Source of the DNA: Zhenpiania hominis
Lineage (GTDB): Bacteria > Bacillota > Clostridia > Peptostreptococcales > Anaerovoracaceae
NCBI RefSeq assembly: GCF_014333425.1
Contig: NZ_JACRYT010000017.1
Coordinates: forward strand, 1 to 64,000
Length of the DNA stretch: 64,000 nt
Direction of reading: 5' to 3'
The notes under the pieces were generated by a model, which saw only the letters and a list, made by a program, of their open reading frames with translations, was not told the DNA's origin and ran no database searches. Made by a program: the position numbers and the translations under genes. Shown piece by piece: positions 1-7,141 of this stretch. Position 1 is the first letter of the stretch. Each line of letters begins with the position of its first letter.

Positions 1-1
1 G

Positions 2-174
2 AAGTGGATGAATAGATAGATTCTATCATTCCGAGCTATTAAATTCCACCCACCTTGTTTAGAATTAATAACTTCCATGTGCACCGAAGAACGGGTGGAT
101 GTTACTTTTACAAGTTACTTTTCCTGAAATAAGACAAACTTTTAGCTATTATCCACTTGAAAAAAGAAGTGGAT
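2..174. promoter_or_regulatory. Cluster of AAGTGGAT-type half-sites (candidate operator array)
   Basis: The half-site AAGTGGAT or its complement recurs five times with small changes: 2-9 (AAGTGGAT), 44-51 (TTCCACCC), 93-100 (GGGTGGAT), 151-158 (ATCCACTT) and 167-174 (AAGTGGAT). The last two form a perfect inverted repeat with an 8-base gap that overlaps the promoter of the NifU-like gene. A direct repeat AGCTATT (34-40 and 144-150) precedes two of the half-sites. The repetition is seen directly; a binding protein is inferred. Confidence 0.5.
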
Positions 175-185
175 CGAGATATAAT
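157..185 (+). promoter_or_regulatory. SigA-type promoter of the NifU-like gene
   Basis: TTGAAA at 157-162 and TATAAT at 180-185 are separated by 17 bases. The -35 box overlaps one arm and the spacer contains the other arm of the inverted repeat 151-174, so a bound regulator would probably block RNA polymerase. Confidence 0.75.
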
Positions 186-238
186 CAAAACTGTAAGGCA
201 TTAACAAAAAACAATGAGTGGTAAGGGAGACGTGAGAG

Positions 239-517
239 ATGAACACAGAAGAACAAATTCAAAAAGTTCTGGAGGAAAAGGTGGATCCGATTCTGGCAGA
301 GCATTTTGGAGGAGCGGTGCTTACCGGATTTGAGAATAGAATCGCAAAAGTAAGATTGACAGGGGCCTGCGCGTCATGCCCGTCTGCCCAGTATACAATT
401 GAGGATATCGTAAAAGCTGCGGTAATGGAAAATTGCGAAGGGGTAGAGGATGTGGAACTTGACACATCTGTCAGTGATGATTTGCTGGATATGGCAAAGA
501 AAATTTTGCGGAAATAA
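239..517 (+). CDS. NifU-like C-terminal domain protein (Fe-S cluster carrier)
   Basis: A 92-residue protein consisting of the NifU C-terminal (Nfu) domain alone. The family binds a [4Fe-4S] cluster through a CxxC pair and passes it to client enzymes; the pair is visible as C44-x-x-C47 in the sequence ACASCPSA. Stand-alone Nfu proteins of about 75-95 residues are normal in Clostridia. It lies directly ahead of the dehydratase AbfD, which needs a [4Fe-4S] cluster, so a role in maturing that enzyme is a reasonable inference but is not shown. It has its own promoter (157-185), while a separate sigma-54-like promoter follows it, so the two genes need not be co-transcribed. The ATG follows GGGAGACGTGAG. 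Confidence 0.85.
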   Translation: MNTEEQIQKVLEEKVDPILAEHFGGAVLTGFENRIAKVRLTGACASCPSAQYTIEDIVKAAVMENCEGVEDVELDTSVSDDLLDMAKKILRK

Positions 518-543
518 TTGGTATGTTAACAGATGCAATTTGA

Positions 544-559
544 TGGTATAAAGATTGCA
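544..559 (+). promoter_or_regulatory. Candidate sigma-54 (-24/-12) promoter before abfD
   Basis: TGGTATAAAGATTGCA matches the sigma-54 consensus TGGCAC-N5-TTGCA, with the invariant GG (545-546) and GC (557-558) exactly 10 bases apart. It lies between the NifU-like gene and abfD, about 90 bases before the abfD start. A sigma-54 activator gene is present at 18152-19522, which supports the call. Short inverted repeats ATGCAAT (533-539) and ATTGCAT (554-560) overlap it. Confidence 0.6.
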
Positions 560-647
560 TAGGTTATAAAAGGTTAATGCTAGGGTCGGACACAACAATG
601 AAAATGAAGCGGTTCGGTCCTAAGAATAAAAAAGGAGTGATTTTATT

Positions 648-2120
648 ATGCTAATGACAGGAGAACAGTACATCGAAAGTTTGAGAAAATTAAAGACACG
701 GGTTTACATGTTTGGTGAAAAGATCGATAACTGGGTAGACCATCCGATTATCCGTCCGTCCATCAACTGTGTTGCCATGACTTATGAACTGGCCCAGGAT
801 CCGCAGTACGCTGACCTGATGACAGCAAAGTCCAATCTGACTGGAGAAACTGTTAACAGATTCGCACATCTTCATCAGAGCACAGATGACCTGAGAAAAA
901 AGGTTAAGATGCAGAGACTTCTCGGACAGAAGACTGCTTCCTGTTTCCAGAGATGCGTAGGTATGGACGCGTTTAACGCTGTATTCTCCACTACCTATGA
1001 AACAGATAAAAAGTATGGCACTCACTATCATGAAAACTTCAAAAAATTCCTGGAAATGGTTCAGAGAGAAGACCTGGTAGTAGACGGCGCTATGACTGAC
1101 CCGAAGGGTGACAGAGGACTTCCGCCTCATAAGCAGAAGGATAAGGACCTGTTCTTACATATCGTTGAAAGAAGAGAAGACGGTATCGTAGTAAGCGGTG
1201 CGAAATGCCACCAGACCGGTTCCATCAACTCCCACTGGCACATCTTCATGCCGACTCAGGCAATGAGAGAAGAGGACAAAGATTTCGCAGTATCTTTCGC
1301 ATGCCCGACTGATGCAGAAGGTATGTACATGATCTACGGAAGACAGTCCTGCGACACAAGAAAAATGGAAAAAGACAACCAGATTGACGTTGGTAATCCG
1401 AAGTTCGGAGGACAGGAAGCGCTGGTTGTTCTGGATAACGTATTTATCCCGAACGAATACATCTTCCAGGCTGGAGAATATGATTTTGCCGGCATGATGG
1501 TAGAAAGATTCGCCGGATACCACAGACAGTCCTACGGCGGATGTAAAGTAGGTGTAGGCGACGTTCTGATCGGCGCTGCTGCTCTGGCTGCAGAATACAA
1601 CGGAGCTCAGAAAGCTTCCCACATTAAGGACAAGTTAATCGAAATGACTCACCTGAACGAAACTCTGTACTGCTGCGGTATCGCATGCTCCGCAGAAGGA
1701 TGGAAGACGGAAGCTGGAAACTACCAGATCGACCTGCTGCTGGCAAACGTATGTAAGCAGAACATCACAAGATTCCCGTATGAAATCGTAAGACTGGCAG
1801 AAGATATCGCAGGCGGACTGATGGTAACAATGCCGTCCGAAACAGACTTCAAGTCTGACCTGAAGGTTGGAAGAAACGGTGAAACAATCGGTGAAATCTG
1901 CAACAAGTTCTTCGCTGCTTCCCCGGCATGCACGACGGAAGAAAGACAGAAGCTGATGAGACTGATCGAGAACATGTGTCTGGGTGCTGCCGCTGTTGGA
2001 TACAGAACAGAATCCATGCACGGCGCTGGTTCTCCGCAGGCTCAGAGAATCATGATTTCCCGTCAGGGCAACATCGAAGGAAAGAAACAGCTGGCAAAGG
2101 ATATCGCTGGCATTAAATAA
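648..2120 (+). CDS. abfD: 4-hydroxybutyryl-CoA dehydratase / vinylacetyl-CoA isomerase
   Basis: This FAD and [4Fe-4S] enzyme dehydrates 4-hydroxybutyryl-CoA to crotonyl-CoA by a ketyl-radical mechanism and also isomerises vinylacetyl-CoA. The 490-residue length equals that known for the Clostridium aminobutyricum enzyme. All four cluster ligands fall at the expected numbers: C99 and C103 (ASCFQRCVG), H292 and C299 (YHRQSYGGC), with Y296 between them. The fold belongs to the HpaB/acyl-CoA dehydrogenase-like group. It is the key step of 4-aminobutyrate or succinate fermentation to butyrate and acetate in the cytoplasm. AAAGGAG precedes the ATG. Codon choice is strongly biased, as expected for an abundant catabolic enzyme. 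A terminator-like hairpin follows, so the downstream genes may be expressed at a lower level. Confidence 0.97.
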   Translation: MLMTGEQYIESLRKLKTRVYMFGEKIDNWVDHPIIRPSINCVAMTYELAQDPQYADLMTAKSNLTGETVNRFAHLHQSTDDLRKKVKMQRLLGQKTASCFQRCVGMDAFNAVFSTTYETDKKYGTHYHENFKKFLEMVQREDLVVDGAMTDPKGDRGLPPHKQKDKDLFLHIVERREDGIVVSGAKCHQTGSINSHWHIFMPTQAMREEDKDFAVSFACPTDAEGMYMIYGRQSCDTRKMEKDNQIDVGNPKFGGQEALVVLDNVFIPNEYIFQAGEYDFAGMMVERFAGYHRQSYGGCKVGVGDVLIGAAALAAEYNGAQKASHIKDKLIEMTHLNETLYCCGIACSAEGWKTEAGNYQIDLLLANVCKQNITRFPYEIVRLAEDIAGGLMVTMPSETDFKSDLKVGRNGETIGEICNKFFAASPACTTEERQKLMRLIENMCLGAAAVGYRTESMHGAGSPQAQRIMISRQGNIEGKKQLAKDIAGIK

Positions 2121-2136
2121 GCTTAGGCAATGTAAG

Positions 2137-2175
2137 AATAGGCCGCTGTGGGCATTCCGTGGCGGCTTATTTTTT
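2137..2175 (+). terminator. Terminator or attenuator hairpin after abfD
   Basis: AATAGGCCGC pairs with GCGGCTTATT across a short loop and is followed by TTTTT. It sits inside the fermentation cluster, so it could set the ratio of dehydratase to downstream transcripts rather than end the operon fully. Confidence 0.6.
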
Positions 2176-2220
2176 AGCGAGAGAAAAAGGAATATTTTAA
2201 CATAAAGGAGCTATTGGCAA

Positions 2221-2487
2221 ATGAAGTGCGGAGTAAGATTTTGCGGGGGATGCAATCCCCAGTATGACAGAGGCAAGGCTTTTGAAGAGATAAAAAATCA
2301 GATAAAGGATGTTGACTTTGTAAACGCGGTAGAAGGCGTTCCACACGATTTGCTGCTGGTGATCGGCGGCTGCAGCAGTTGCTGTGCCGGATATGAACAG
2401 TTTGAGACAAAAAACGGAGTCCTGAAGATGTGGAATAAAACCCATATCGAAAGGATCTGTGATGAAATAAATAAAAAAAAAGATTAG
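2221..2487 (+). CDS. Small Cys-rich protein of the 4-hydroxybutyrate cluster, function unknown
   Basis: An 88-residue protein that I cannot assign to a characterised family. It has a CGGCNPQYDR motif at residues 8-17 and a second cysteine group, GGCSSCC, near residues 49-55. The arrangement resembles small thioredoxin-fold or metal-binding proteins with a CxxC near the N-terminus. It has no membrane segment and no signal peptide, so it is probably cytoplasmic. AAAGGAG lies upstream of the ATG. The gene sits between abfD and the CoA-transferase on the same strand, with only 29 bases to the latter, so it is probably co-transcribed with it. A role in Fe-S or redox support of the pathway is only inference. 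Confidence 0.75.
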   Translation: MKCGVRFCGGCNPQYDRGKAFEEIKNQIKDVDFVNAVEGVPHDLLLVIGGCSSCCAGYEQFETKNGVLKMWNKTHIERICDEINKKKD

Positions 2488-2516
2488 TTAATGTTGAAAA
2501 CGGAGGATGCAAAACA

Positions 2517-3833
2517 ATGGACTGGAAAGAAATTTATGAAAGCAGAAAATGCTCTGCGGATGAAGCGGTAAAAAAAATTCAGTCAGGTGACCGTGTTCTG
2601 TTTGCTCATGCGGTTGCGGAACCCCAGATTCTGGTAGACGCGATGGTAGCGAACAAAGATCTGTATAAAGATATTACCGTATCCCACATGGTAACTCTGG
2701 GAAAAGGTGAATATTCCCTGCCTGAAAATCATGATGTATTTACATTCGAAGGCTGGTTTACGAGCCCGAGCACAAGAAAATCTATTTCTCAGGGACATGG
2801 TGAATTTGTTCCGGTATTCTTCCATGAAGTACCGAGCTATCTGAGAAGAGGAATTTTCCATGAAGACGTGCTGCTGGTTTCCGTATCAGAACCGGATGAG
2901 CACGGATTTTGTAATGTAGGTGTTTCTTCCGACTACACGATGCAGGCGATTAAATCCTGCAGGACTGTCCTGGCTGAAGTGAATGATCAGGTTCCGGTAG
3001 TATTCGGAGATACCTTCGTACATGTAAGTGAAATCGACGCGTTTGTTGAAAATTCACATCCGCTTTATGAAAGCAAGCCGGCGAAGATTGGACCGGTGGA
3101 AGAGGCTATCGGTAAGAACTGTGCATCCCTGATTGAAGATGGTTCCACTCTGCAGCTTGGTATCGGAGCGATTCCGGACGCTGTACTGTCCCAGCTGGGA
3201 GAGAAAAAGCATCTGGGTATCCATTCCGAAATGATCGCGGACGGCGTTGTTGATCTGTATGAAAAGGGCGCCATCGACTGCAGCCAGAAGGGAATCGACG
3301 AAGGTAAGATGGTTGTCACTTTCCTGATGGGTACAAAGAAGCTGTATGATTTCTGCAACAAGAACCCGATGGTAGAGTTAAGACCAGTCGATTATGTAAA
3401 TCATCCGGAAACGGTTGCCAAATTAAAGAACCTGGTATGTATCAACGCGTGTGTTCAGGTGGACTTTATGGGACAGATCGTATCCGAATGTATCGGAACC
3501 AACCAGATTTCCGGCGTAGGCGGTCAGGTTGACTTTGTTCGCGGTGCCGCGATGTCTCATGACGGAAAAGGAAAAGCGATTATCGCAATGCCGTCTGTAA
3601 CCATAAAGAAAGATGGTACAAAGATCTCCAAGATCGTTCCTTATATTGACCATGGCGCTGCGGTAACGACTTCCAGATGTGACGCGGACTACATCATCAC
3701 GGAATATGGTATCGCGGAAATGAAGGGAAGAACCCTGAAAGACAGAGCAAGACAGCTGATCAATATCGCGCATCCTGACTTCAGAGATGAACTGAAGGAA
3801 CAGTTTGTAGAACGGTTTAAAGATGAATTTTAA
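2517..3833 (+). CDS. abfT: 4-hydroxybutyrate CoA-transferase
   Basis: Transfers CoA from acetyl-CoA or butyryl-CoA to 4-hydroxybutyrate, making the substrate of AbfD. The 438 residues match the acetyl-CoA hydrolase/transferase (Cat2-like) family. The catalytic glutamate that forms the glutamyl-CoA thioester is E238 in the conserved GIHSEM stretch, the number known from the C. aminobutyricum enzyme. The glycine-rich GVGGQVDF motif follows at about residue 335. The start follows GGAGG. It lies between the small Cys-rich protein and the dehydrogenase, so CoA activation and alcohol oxidation are encoded side by side. Substrate choice among C4 acids is inferred from context. Confidence 0.93.
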   Translation: MDWKEIYESRKCSADEAVKKIQSGDRVLFAHAVAEPQILVDAMVANKDLYKDITVSHMVTLGKGEYSLPENHDVFTFEGWFTSPSTRKSISQGHGEFVPVFFHEVPSYLRRGIFHEDVLLVSVSEPDEHGFCNVGVSSDYTMQAIKSCRTVLAEVNDQVPVVFGDTFVHVSEIDAFVENSHPLYESKPAKIGPVEEAIGKNCASLIEDGSTLQLGIGAIPDAVLSQLGEKKHLGIHSEMIADGVVDLYEKGAIDCSQKGIDEGKMVVTFLMGTKKLYDFCNKNPMVELRPVDYVNHPETVAKLKNLVCINACVQVDFMGQIVSECIGTNQISGVGGQVDFVRGAAMSHDGKGKAIIAMPSVTIKKDGTKISKIVPYIDHGAAVTTSRCDADYIITEYGIAEMKGRTLKDRARQLINIAHPDFRDELKEQFVERFKDEF

Positions 3834-3848
3834 TGTCTGAAAGACATT
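3832..3848 (+). repeat. Small hairpin between abfT and the dehydrogenase gene
   Basis: AATGTCT and AGACATT pair with a 3-base loop, overlapping the abfT stop codon. No T-run follows, so it is more likely an mRNA processing or stability element than a terminator. Confidence 0.35.
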
Positions 3849-3904
3849 TGATTGTATATTATTGCTTATGTTAAAAAGAGAAAAAAGAAAAGAGAGGTAA
3901 CATT

Positions 3905-5029
3905 ATGCAAGCTTTAAGAGTAGTACCTGCAATCCATTATTTTGACACATTTAAAGAATTCAACGACGAATTCAAACTGGGAAAAGGCGACATCTTAGTT
4001 ACAAACCAGTGGATGTATGATCCGTATGTAAAGCCGCTGGGCATTGATATTCCGGTAATCTACCAGGAAAAATATGGTGCCGGCGAACCGACGGACGAAA
4101 TGATGGACGCTATGAAAGTGGAAATGGATAAATATGAATTCGATCGCATCATCGCTTTCGGCGGCGGTACAATCGTTGACATTTGTAAAGTACTGGCATG
4201 CGAAATTCCGGACAAAGTAGCGGATCTGTACACCGGAAAAGTAGCTCCGAAGAGAATTAAAGAGCTGATCGTAGTTCCTACAACTTGCGGAACCGGTTCT
4301 GAAGTAACAAATGTTGCGGTAGCTTCGATTCCTTCTCTGGATCTGAAGAAAGGTATTGCGGACGAACAGACTTATGCGGATACTGCAGTTCTGATTCCGG
4401 AATCCCTGCAGGGACTGCCGGATAAAGTATTTGCGACTTCTTCCGTAGACGCTCTGATCCACGCGGTTGAATCCTTCCTGTCACCGAAAGCTTCTCCGTT
4501 TACAGAAATGTATTCTGTAAAAGCGATCGAAATGATCATGAACGGATACAAGACGATCATTGAAAGAGGCGGAAACACTGCGGATAACAGAAAAGACCTG
4601 CTGAAGGACTTCTGCCTGGCTGCGAACTATGCTGGAATCGCCTTCGGCAACGCTGGATGCGCGGCGGTTCACGCCCTGTCCTACGCTCATGGCGGAGCGT
4701 TCCATATCGCTCACGGCGAAGCGAACTTCATCTGCTTCACAGAAGTATTCAAGATGTACATGAGAAAGAAACCGCAGGGCAAGATCGAAATCGTAAACAA
4801 GATGTTCGCGGACGTACTGGGCTGCGATGTTGCGGATGTATATCCGGCTCTGGACGAATTCTTAGGCAAGATTCTGGAAAAGAAACCTCTGAGAGAATAC
4901 GGCATGACTCCGGATCAGGCTGCTCCGTTCGCGAAGTCTACAATTGACAATCAGCAGAGACTGCTGGGCAACAACTATGTAGAACTGACAGAAGCGGAAA
5001 TCAAAGAAATCTTTGATAACCTGTACTAA
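3905..5029 (+). CDS. abfH: 4-hydroxybutyrate dehydrogenase (iron-containing alcohol dehydrogenase)
   Basis: NAD-dependent interconversion of succinic semialdehyde and 4-hydroxybutyrate, the reduction that links GABA transamination to the CoA branch. The 374 residues match the iron-dependent (group III) alcohol dehydrogenases. Visible features are the nucleotide-binding GGGTIVD (86-92) and likely metal ligands D182, H186, H256 and H270, with the family H-x13-H spacing in the segment beginning HALSYAHGG. Preceded by AGAGAGGTAAC. Last gene of the cluster, followed by a strong terminator. The GABA transaminase and crotonyl-CoA steps are not in this window. Confidence 0.92.
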   Translation: MQALRVVPAIHYFDTFKEFNDEFKLGKGDILVTNQWMYDPYVKPLGIDIPVIYQEKYGAGEPTDEMMDAMKVEMDKYEFDRIIAFGGGTIVDICKVLACEIPDKVADLYTGKVAPKRIKELIVVPTTCGTGSEVTNVAVASIPSLDLKKGIADEQTYADTAVLIPESLQGLPDKVFATSSVDALIHAVESFLSPKASPFTEMYSVKAIEMIMNGYKTIIERGGNTADNRKDLLKDFCLAANYAGIAFGNAGCAAVHALSYAHGGAFHIAHGEANFICFTEVFKMYMRKKPQGKIEIVNKMFADVLGCDVADVYPALDEFLGKILEKKPLREYGMTPDQAAPFAKSTIDNQQRLLGNNYVELTEAEIKEIFDNLY

Positions 5030-5045
5030 AAATAAGTGAGTTTTG

Positions 5046-5089
5046 CTATGGCCCCGGGATTAAGCTCCGGGGCCATAGTTATTTTTTTG
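5046..5089 (+). terminator. Rho-independent terminator of the 4-hydroxybutyrate cluster
   Basis: CTATGGCCCCGG (5046-5057) pairs perfectly with CCGGGGCCATAG (5067-5078), followed by a T-rich run ending in ATTTTTTT. Confidence 0.9.
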
Positions 5090-5140
5090 TGCAGCAGTTC
5101 CAGATATAGAAAAGGTGTTGTATCCAACTCCCATATTTTG

Positions 5141-5149
5141 TGGTATAAT
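5141..5149 (+). promoter_or_regulatory. Extended -10 promoter of the DUF4190 gene
   Basis: TGGTATAAT is a TGn-extended -10 box, 28 bases before the ATG at 5177. No good -35 at 17 bases is visible, which is common for extended -10 promoters. Confidence 0.55.
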
Positions 5150-5176
5150 AAAAGAAAAGAGACAGGGGGCGATGAT

Positions 5177-5533
5177 ATGGATACTAGAACAAGAGACGAG
5201 AAACGGGAAATTAACCTGGCAAACGAAAACGAAGAAGTTGAAACAATCATCGAAGAAATGGAAGAAGCAAAGGGTAGCGTATATAGGCAGGCAATGAATG
5301 AAAAAGCGATTGTTTCTTTCACATTAGGAATTCTCAGCATTGTTTTTATCTGGCTGTTCCTTTACGCGTCTCCGGTTATGGGAGTTGTAGGAATTTTTTT
5401 CGGAGTGCAGGGAAGAAAAGAAGGTAAGAAGACCATATATGGTGGAAACGGCATGGCGACCGCCGGACTGGTATGTTCCATTGTAGGGTTGGTGGTGTCG
5501 CTGGTGAAGATTTTCGTTTGGATTTTCGCGTAA
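5177..5533 (+). CDS. DUF4190-like small membrane protein
   Basis: A 118-residue protein: a charged, Glu/Lys-rich cytoplasmic N-terminus (about residues 1-45), then two hydrophobic glycine-containing membrane segments (about 50-75 and 90-117) separated by GVQGRKEGKKT. This layout fits the DUF4190 family, whose function is unknown. I chose the ATG at 5177 because GGGGGCGATGAT precedes it and an extended -10 lies 28 bases upstream; the reading frame is open further upstream but runs through the preceding terminator. It is a single-gene unit between terminators. Confidence 0.7.
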   Translation: MDTRTRDEKREINLANENEEVETIIEEMEEAKGSVYRQAMNEKAIVSFTLGILSIVFIWLFLYASPVMGVVGIFFGVQGRKEGKKTIYGGNGMATAGLVCSIVGLVVSLVKIFVWIFA

Positions 5534-5545
5534 GCGAGGGATTTT

Positions 5546-5586
5546 ACTTCCGGATAAGGAGAGTCTCCTTATCCGGAAGTAATTTT
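5546..5586 (+). terminator. Terminator of the DUF4190 gene
   Basis: ACTTCCGGATAAGGAGA pairs with its perfect complement ending at 5580, followed by AATTTT. The T-run is short but the stem is long. Confidence 0.65.
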
Positions 5587-5604
5587 GAAGCGATAAGAGG
5601 CAAC

Positions 5605-5640
5605 AAAAAACTCTCCCTGAGAGGACAGGGGGAGTTTTTT
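5605..5640. terminator. Bidirectional terminator between the DUF4190 and SMR genes
   Basis: AAAAAACTCTCCCT pairs with AGGGGGAGTTTTTT, so both strands have a stem followed by a T-run. It ends the SMR operon on the minus strand and backs up the terminator on the plus strand. Confidence 0.8.
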
Positions 5641-5648
5641 CTATACTC

Positions 5649-5963
5649 TTAAGATGTCAGTTTTAAGCCAATGACCGCTATAATAATGAAGGAAATAAAC
5701 AGGATCCGTTTCCAGTCTTTGGACTCCTTAAAAAGGAGCATTCCTACAAGCGTCGCACCAGCCGCGCCGATTCCCGTCCAGACCGCATAGGCGACCCCCA
5801 TGGGCAGGGTCTGAAGGGAGAGATTCAGAAGGGTAAAGCTGAAGGCGAACCCGATGAAAAGGGTCGCGAAAGAACGCAGCGTTTTTGCTCTGGCCACTCC
5901 ATTCATACCGATGACCCCGACGATTTCAAAAATCCCCGCGCAGATTACAAAGACCCATGCCAT
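5649..5963 (-). CDS. SMR-family exporter subunit (YkkC/SugE-like)
   Basis: A 104-residue small multidrug resistance protein with four membrane helices. The essential membrane glutamate is E13 in GIFEIVG, and the YAVWTGIGAAG motif of helix 3 is present. The Trp that follows this Glu by three positions in guanidinium exporters (ExxW) is Gly here, which argues against a self-sufficient Gdx-type exporter and for a heterodimer with its neighbour. Its ATG directly follows the stop codon of the upstream SMR gene, so the two are translated together. Substrate is unknown; cationic compounds are usual for paired SMRs. Confidence 0.88.
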   Translation of the reverse strand: MAWVFVICAGIFEIVGVIGMNGVARAKTLRSFATLFIGFAFSFTLLNLSLQTLPMGVAYAVWTGIGAAGATLVGMLLFKESKDWKRILFISFIIIAVIGLKLTS

Positions 5964-6326
5964 TTAGCTCACCCCCTCTGCTTCTGGAAGATTAGCCGTT
6001 TCGGCAGTCGGCCTGTGGGTAACGAGTTTCAGCCCGATTACGCCTGCCAGCAAAAGCGCGATGAAAAACACTTTCAAAAAGCTGAAAGATTCTCCGAATA
6101 CAAGGGTATCCACTACATTAGTACCTGCGGTGCCGATTCCGGTAAACACCGCGTAAACCGTAGCCGATGGAAGGGACTCCATAGCCTTAATCAGCACAAA
6201 GAAGGAAGAGGCCAGCAGCAGGATGGTCAGTACCCATTCATACCATGCATCGGAATGCTTTAAACCGATTACCCAAAGAATTTCGATAATGCCCGCCGCA
6301 TAGACGAGCAGCCAATGTTTATTCAA
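5964..6326 (-). CDS. SMR-family exporter subunit (YkkD-like), TTG start
   Basis: Second subunit of a paired SMR exporter, 120 residues and four helices, with E15 and W18 in GIIEILW, and YAVFTGIGTAG in helix 3. I chose the TTG at 6326 because GGGAGG lies at ideal distance and the TTG overlaps the end of the TetR gene; the open frame upstream is the overlap with that gene in another frame. The C-terminus carries a hydrophilic tail (THRPTAETANLPEAEG), longer than in a minimal SMR. Together with the next gene it likely forms a dimer in opposite orientation, as in EbrAB or YkkCD. Confidence 0.85.
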   Translation of the reverse strand: MNKHWLLVYAAGIIEILWVIGLKHSDAWYEWVLTILLLASSFFVLIKAMESLPSATVYAVFTGIGTAGTNVVDTLVFGESFSFLKVFFIALLLAGVIGLKLVTHRPTAETANLPEAEGVS

Positions 6327-6927
6327 TTTCTTTACCTCCCAAATTTCGATTAGAAATACCCCGCCAGTAAACGGGCCATGATGTCTCCAGTCTTTTTTGC
6401 AGGCGGATTTCACCCCCGTAGACCATTTCAATGTAGATGCTGTCCAGGATTCCAAGGTAAGCGGAAACCGCGGTTTCCTCCTGGATATCAGAAGCGAGCA
6501 CGCCTTGCCGCTTCGATTCCCGGAAAAGCGGAAGCAGCAGCGCTTCCAGCTGATCCCAGTAATTATAAAAATGATGGAGCGCGGCTTCTTTCAGATGCTC
6601 CGGCGGATATAGAGAGCTTCGTATGAGAAAGCGCGTGGAGTCGCAGGTCTGATATCGCCGGATAAAAGTTTGCAGCAGGGAAAACAGCAGTTCTTTCAGG
6701 TGAGAACCGGAACGGTTTTCAAGCTGCCCGGTTATGTGTTGCAGTTCATTCTGAAAGACATCCGGAAACATTTGGAGAAACAGTTCGTCTTTATTTTTAA
6801 AGTAGGTATAAAGAGACTGTTTTTTGATCCCCGCGTCACCGGCGATAGCGGCAAGGGACGCGCCGTCATATCCTTCTCTGGCAAAATGACGGATAGCGGA
6901 TTGTCTGATTTTTTCGATTGTCGTCAT
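6319..6927 (-). CDS. TetR-family repressor of the SMR pair
   Basis: A 202-residue TetR/AcrR regulator. The N-terminal helix-turn-helix is clear (residues about 8-55, with GASLAAIAGDAGIKKQSLYTYF), followed by a helical ligand-binding domain. I chose the ATG at 6927, giving MTTIEKIRQ, because GGAAGG lies upstream and because the longer open frame would translate across the operator. It overlaps the first SMR gene by a few bases and a near-perfect palindrome lies between its promoter and start, so autorepression together with control of the exporter genes is the simplest reading. The inducer is unknown. Confidence 0.9.
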   Translation of the reverse strand: MTTIEKIRQSAIRHFAREGYDGASLAAIAGDAGIKKQSLYTYFKNKDELFLQMFPDVFQNELQHITGQLENRSGSHLKELLFSLLQTFIRRYQTCDSTRFLIRSSLYPPEHLKEAALHHFYNYWDQLEALLLPLFRESKRQGVLASDIQEETAVSAYLGILDSIYIEMVYGGEIRLQKRLETSWPVYWRGISNRNLGGKEIE

Positions 6928-6940
6928 AGCTAAGCACCTT

Positions 6941-6960
6941 CCTTCCGAACGTTCGTAAGG
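6941..6960. promoter_or_regulatory. TetR-type operator palindrome
   Basis: CCTTCCGAACGTTCGTAAGG is a 20-base inverted repeat with one mismatched pair and CGAACGTTCG at its core. It lies directly downstream of the -10 box of the TetR/SMR promoter, the usual place for a repressor site. Confidence 0.85.
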
Positions 6961-6962
6961 AA

Positions 6963-6991
6963 ATCCTAGCATAGAATAAATATGATGTCAA
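6963..6991 (-). promoter_or_regulatory. SigA promoter of the tetR-SMR operon
   Basis: On the minus strand TTGACA (6991-6986) and TAGGAT (6968-6963) are separated by 17 bases. The operator at 6941-6960 begins two bases after the -10 box. Confidence 0.8.
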
Positions 6992-7056
6992 GCGGAAGTT
7001 GAAACGAAAAACAGAGTTTTGGCATGACGGTTAGAGCCCCCTTCTTTTCCATACTC

Positions 7057-7086
7057 TTGACACTTCCGATCCTCTTATGATACCAT
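7057..7086 (+). promoter_or_regulatory. Probable promoter of the DUF975 gene
   Basis: TTGACA at 7057-7062 with TACCAT at 7081-7086 gives an 18-base spacer. The -35 is consensus and the -10 is weak. Confidence 0.5.
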
Positions 7087-7141
7087 TAGACTCGACAATG
7101 AATAATCGCATAGAGATTGAAATCAAGGGGGAAAGCAAGAC

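Noticed and set aside
1..238. T-box or riboswitch in the leader of the first gene
   Set aside because: The inverted repeats are upstream of and over the promoter, not in the transcribed leader, and no T-box motif is seen.
491..510. Second sigma-54-like sequence (ATGGCAAAGAAAATTTTGCG) at the end of the NifU-like gene
   Set aside because: GG and GC are 13 bases apart rather than 10, so the spacing does not fit.
5036..5176. Longer start for the DUF4190 gene at 5036
   Set aside because: The extended frame would cover the abfH terminator and the gene's own promoter.
7076..7081. TATGAT as the -10 box of the DUF975 promoter
   Set aside because: Only 13 bases from the TTGACA; spacing is too short for SigA.
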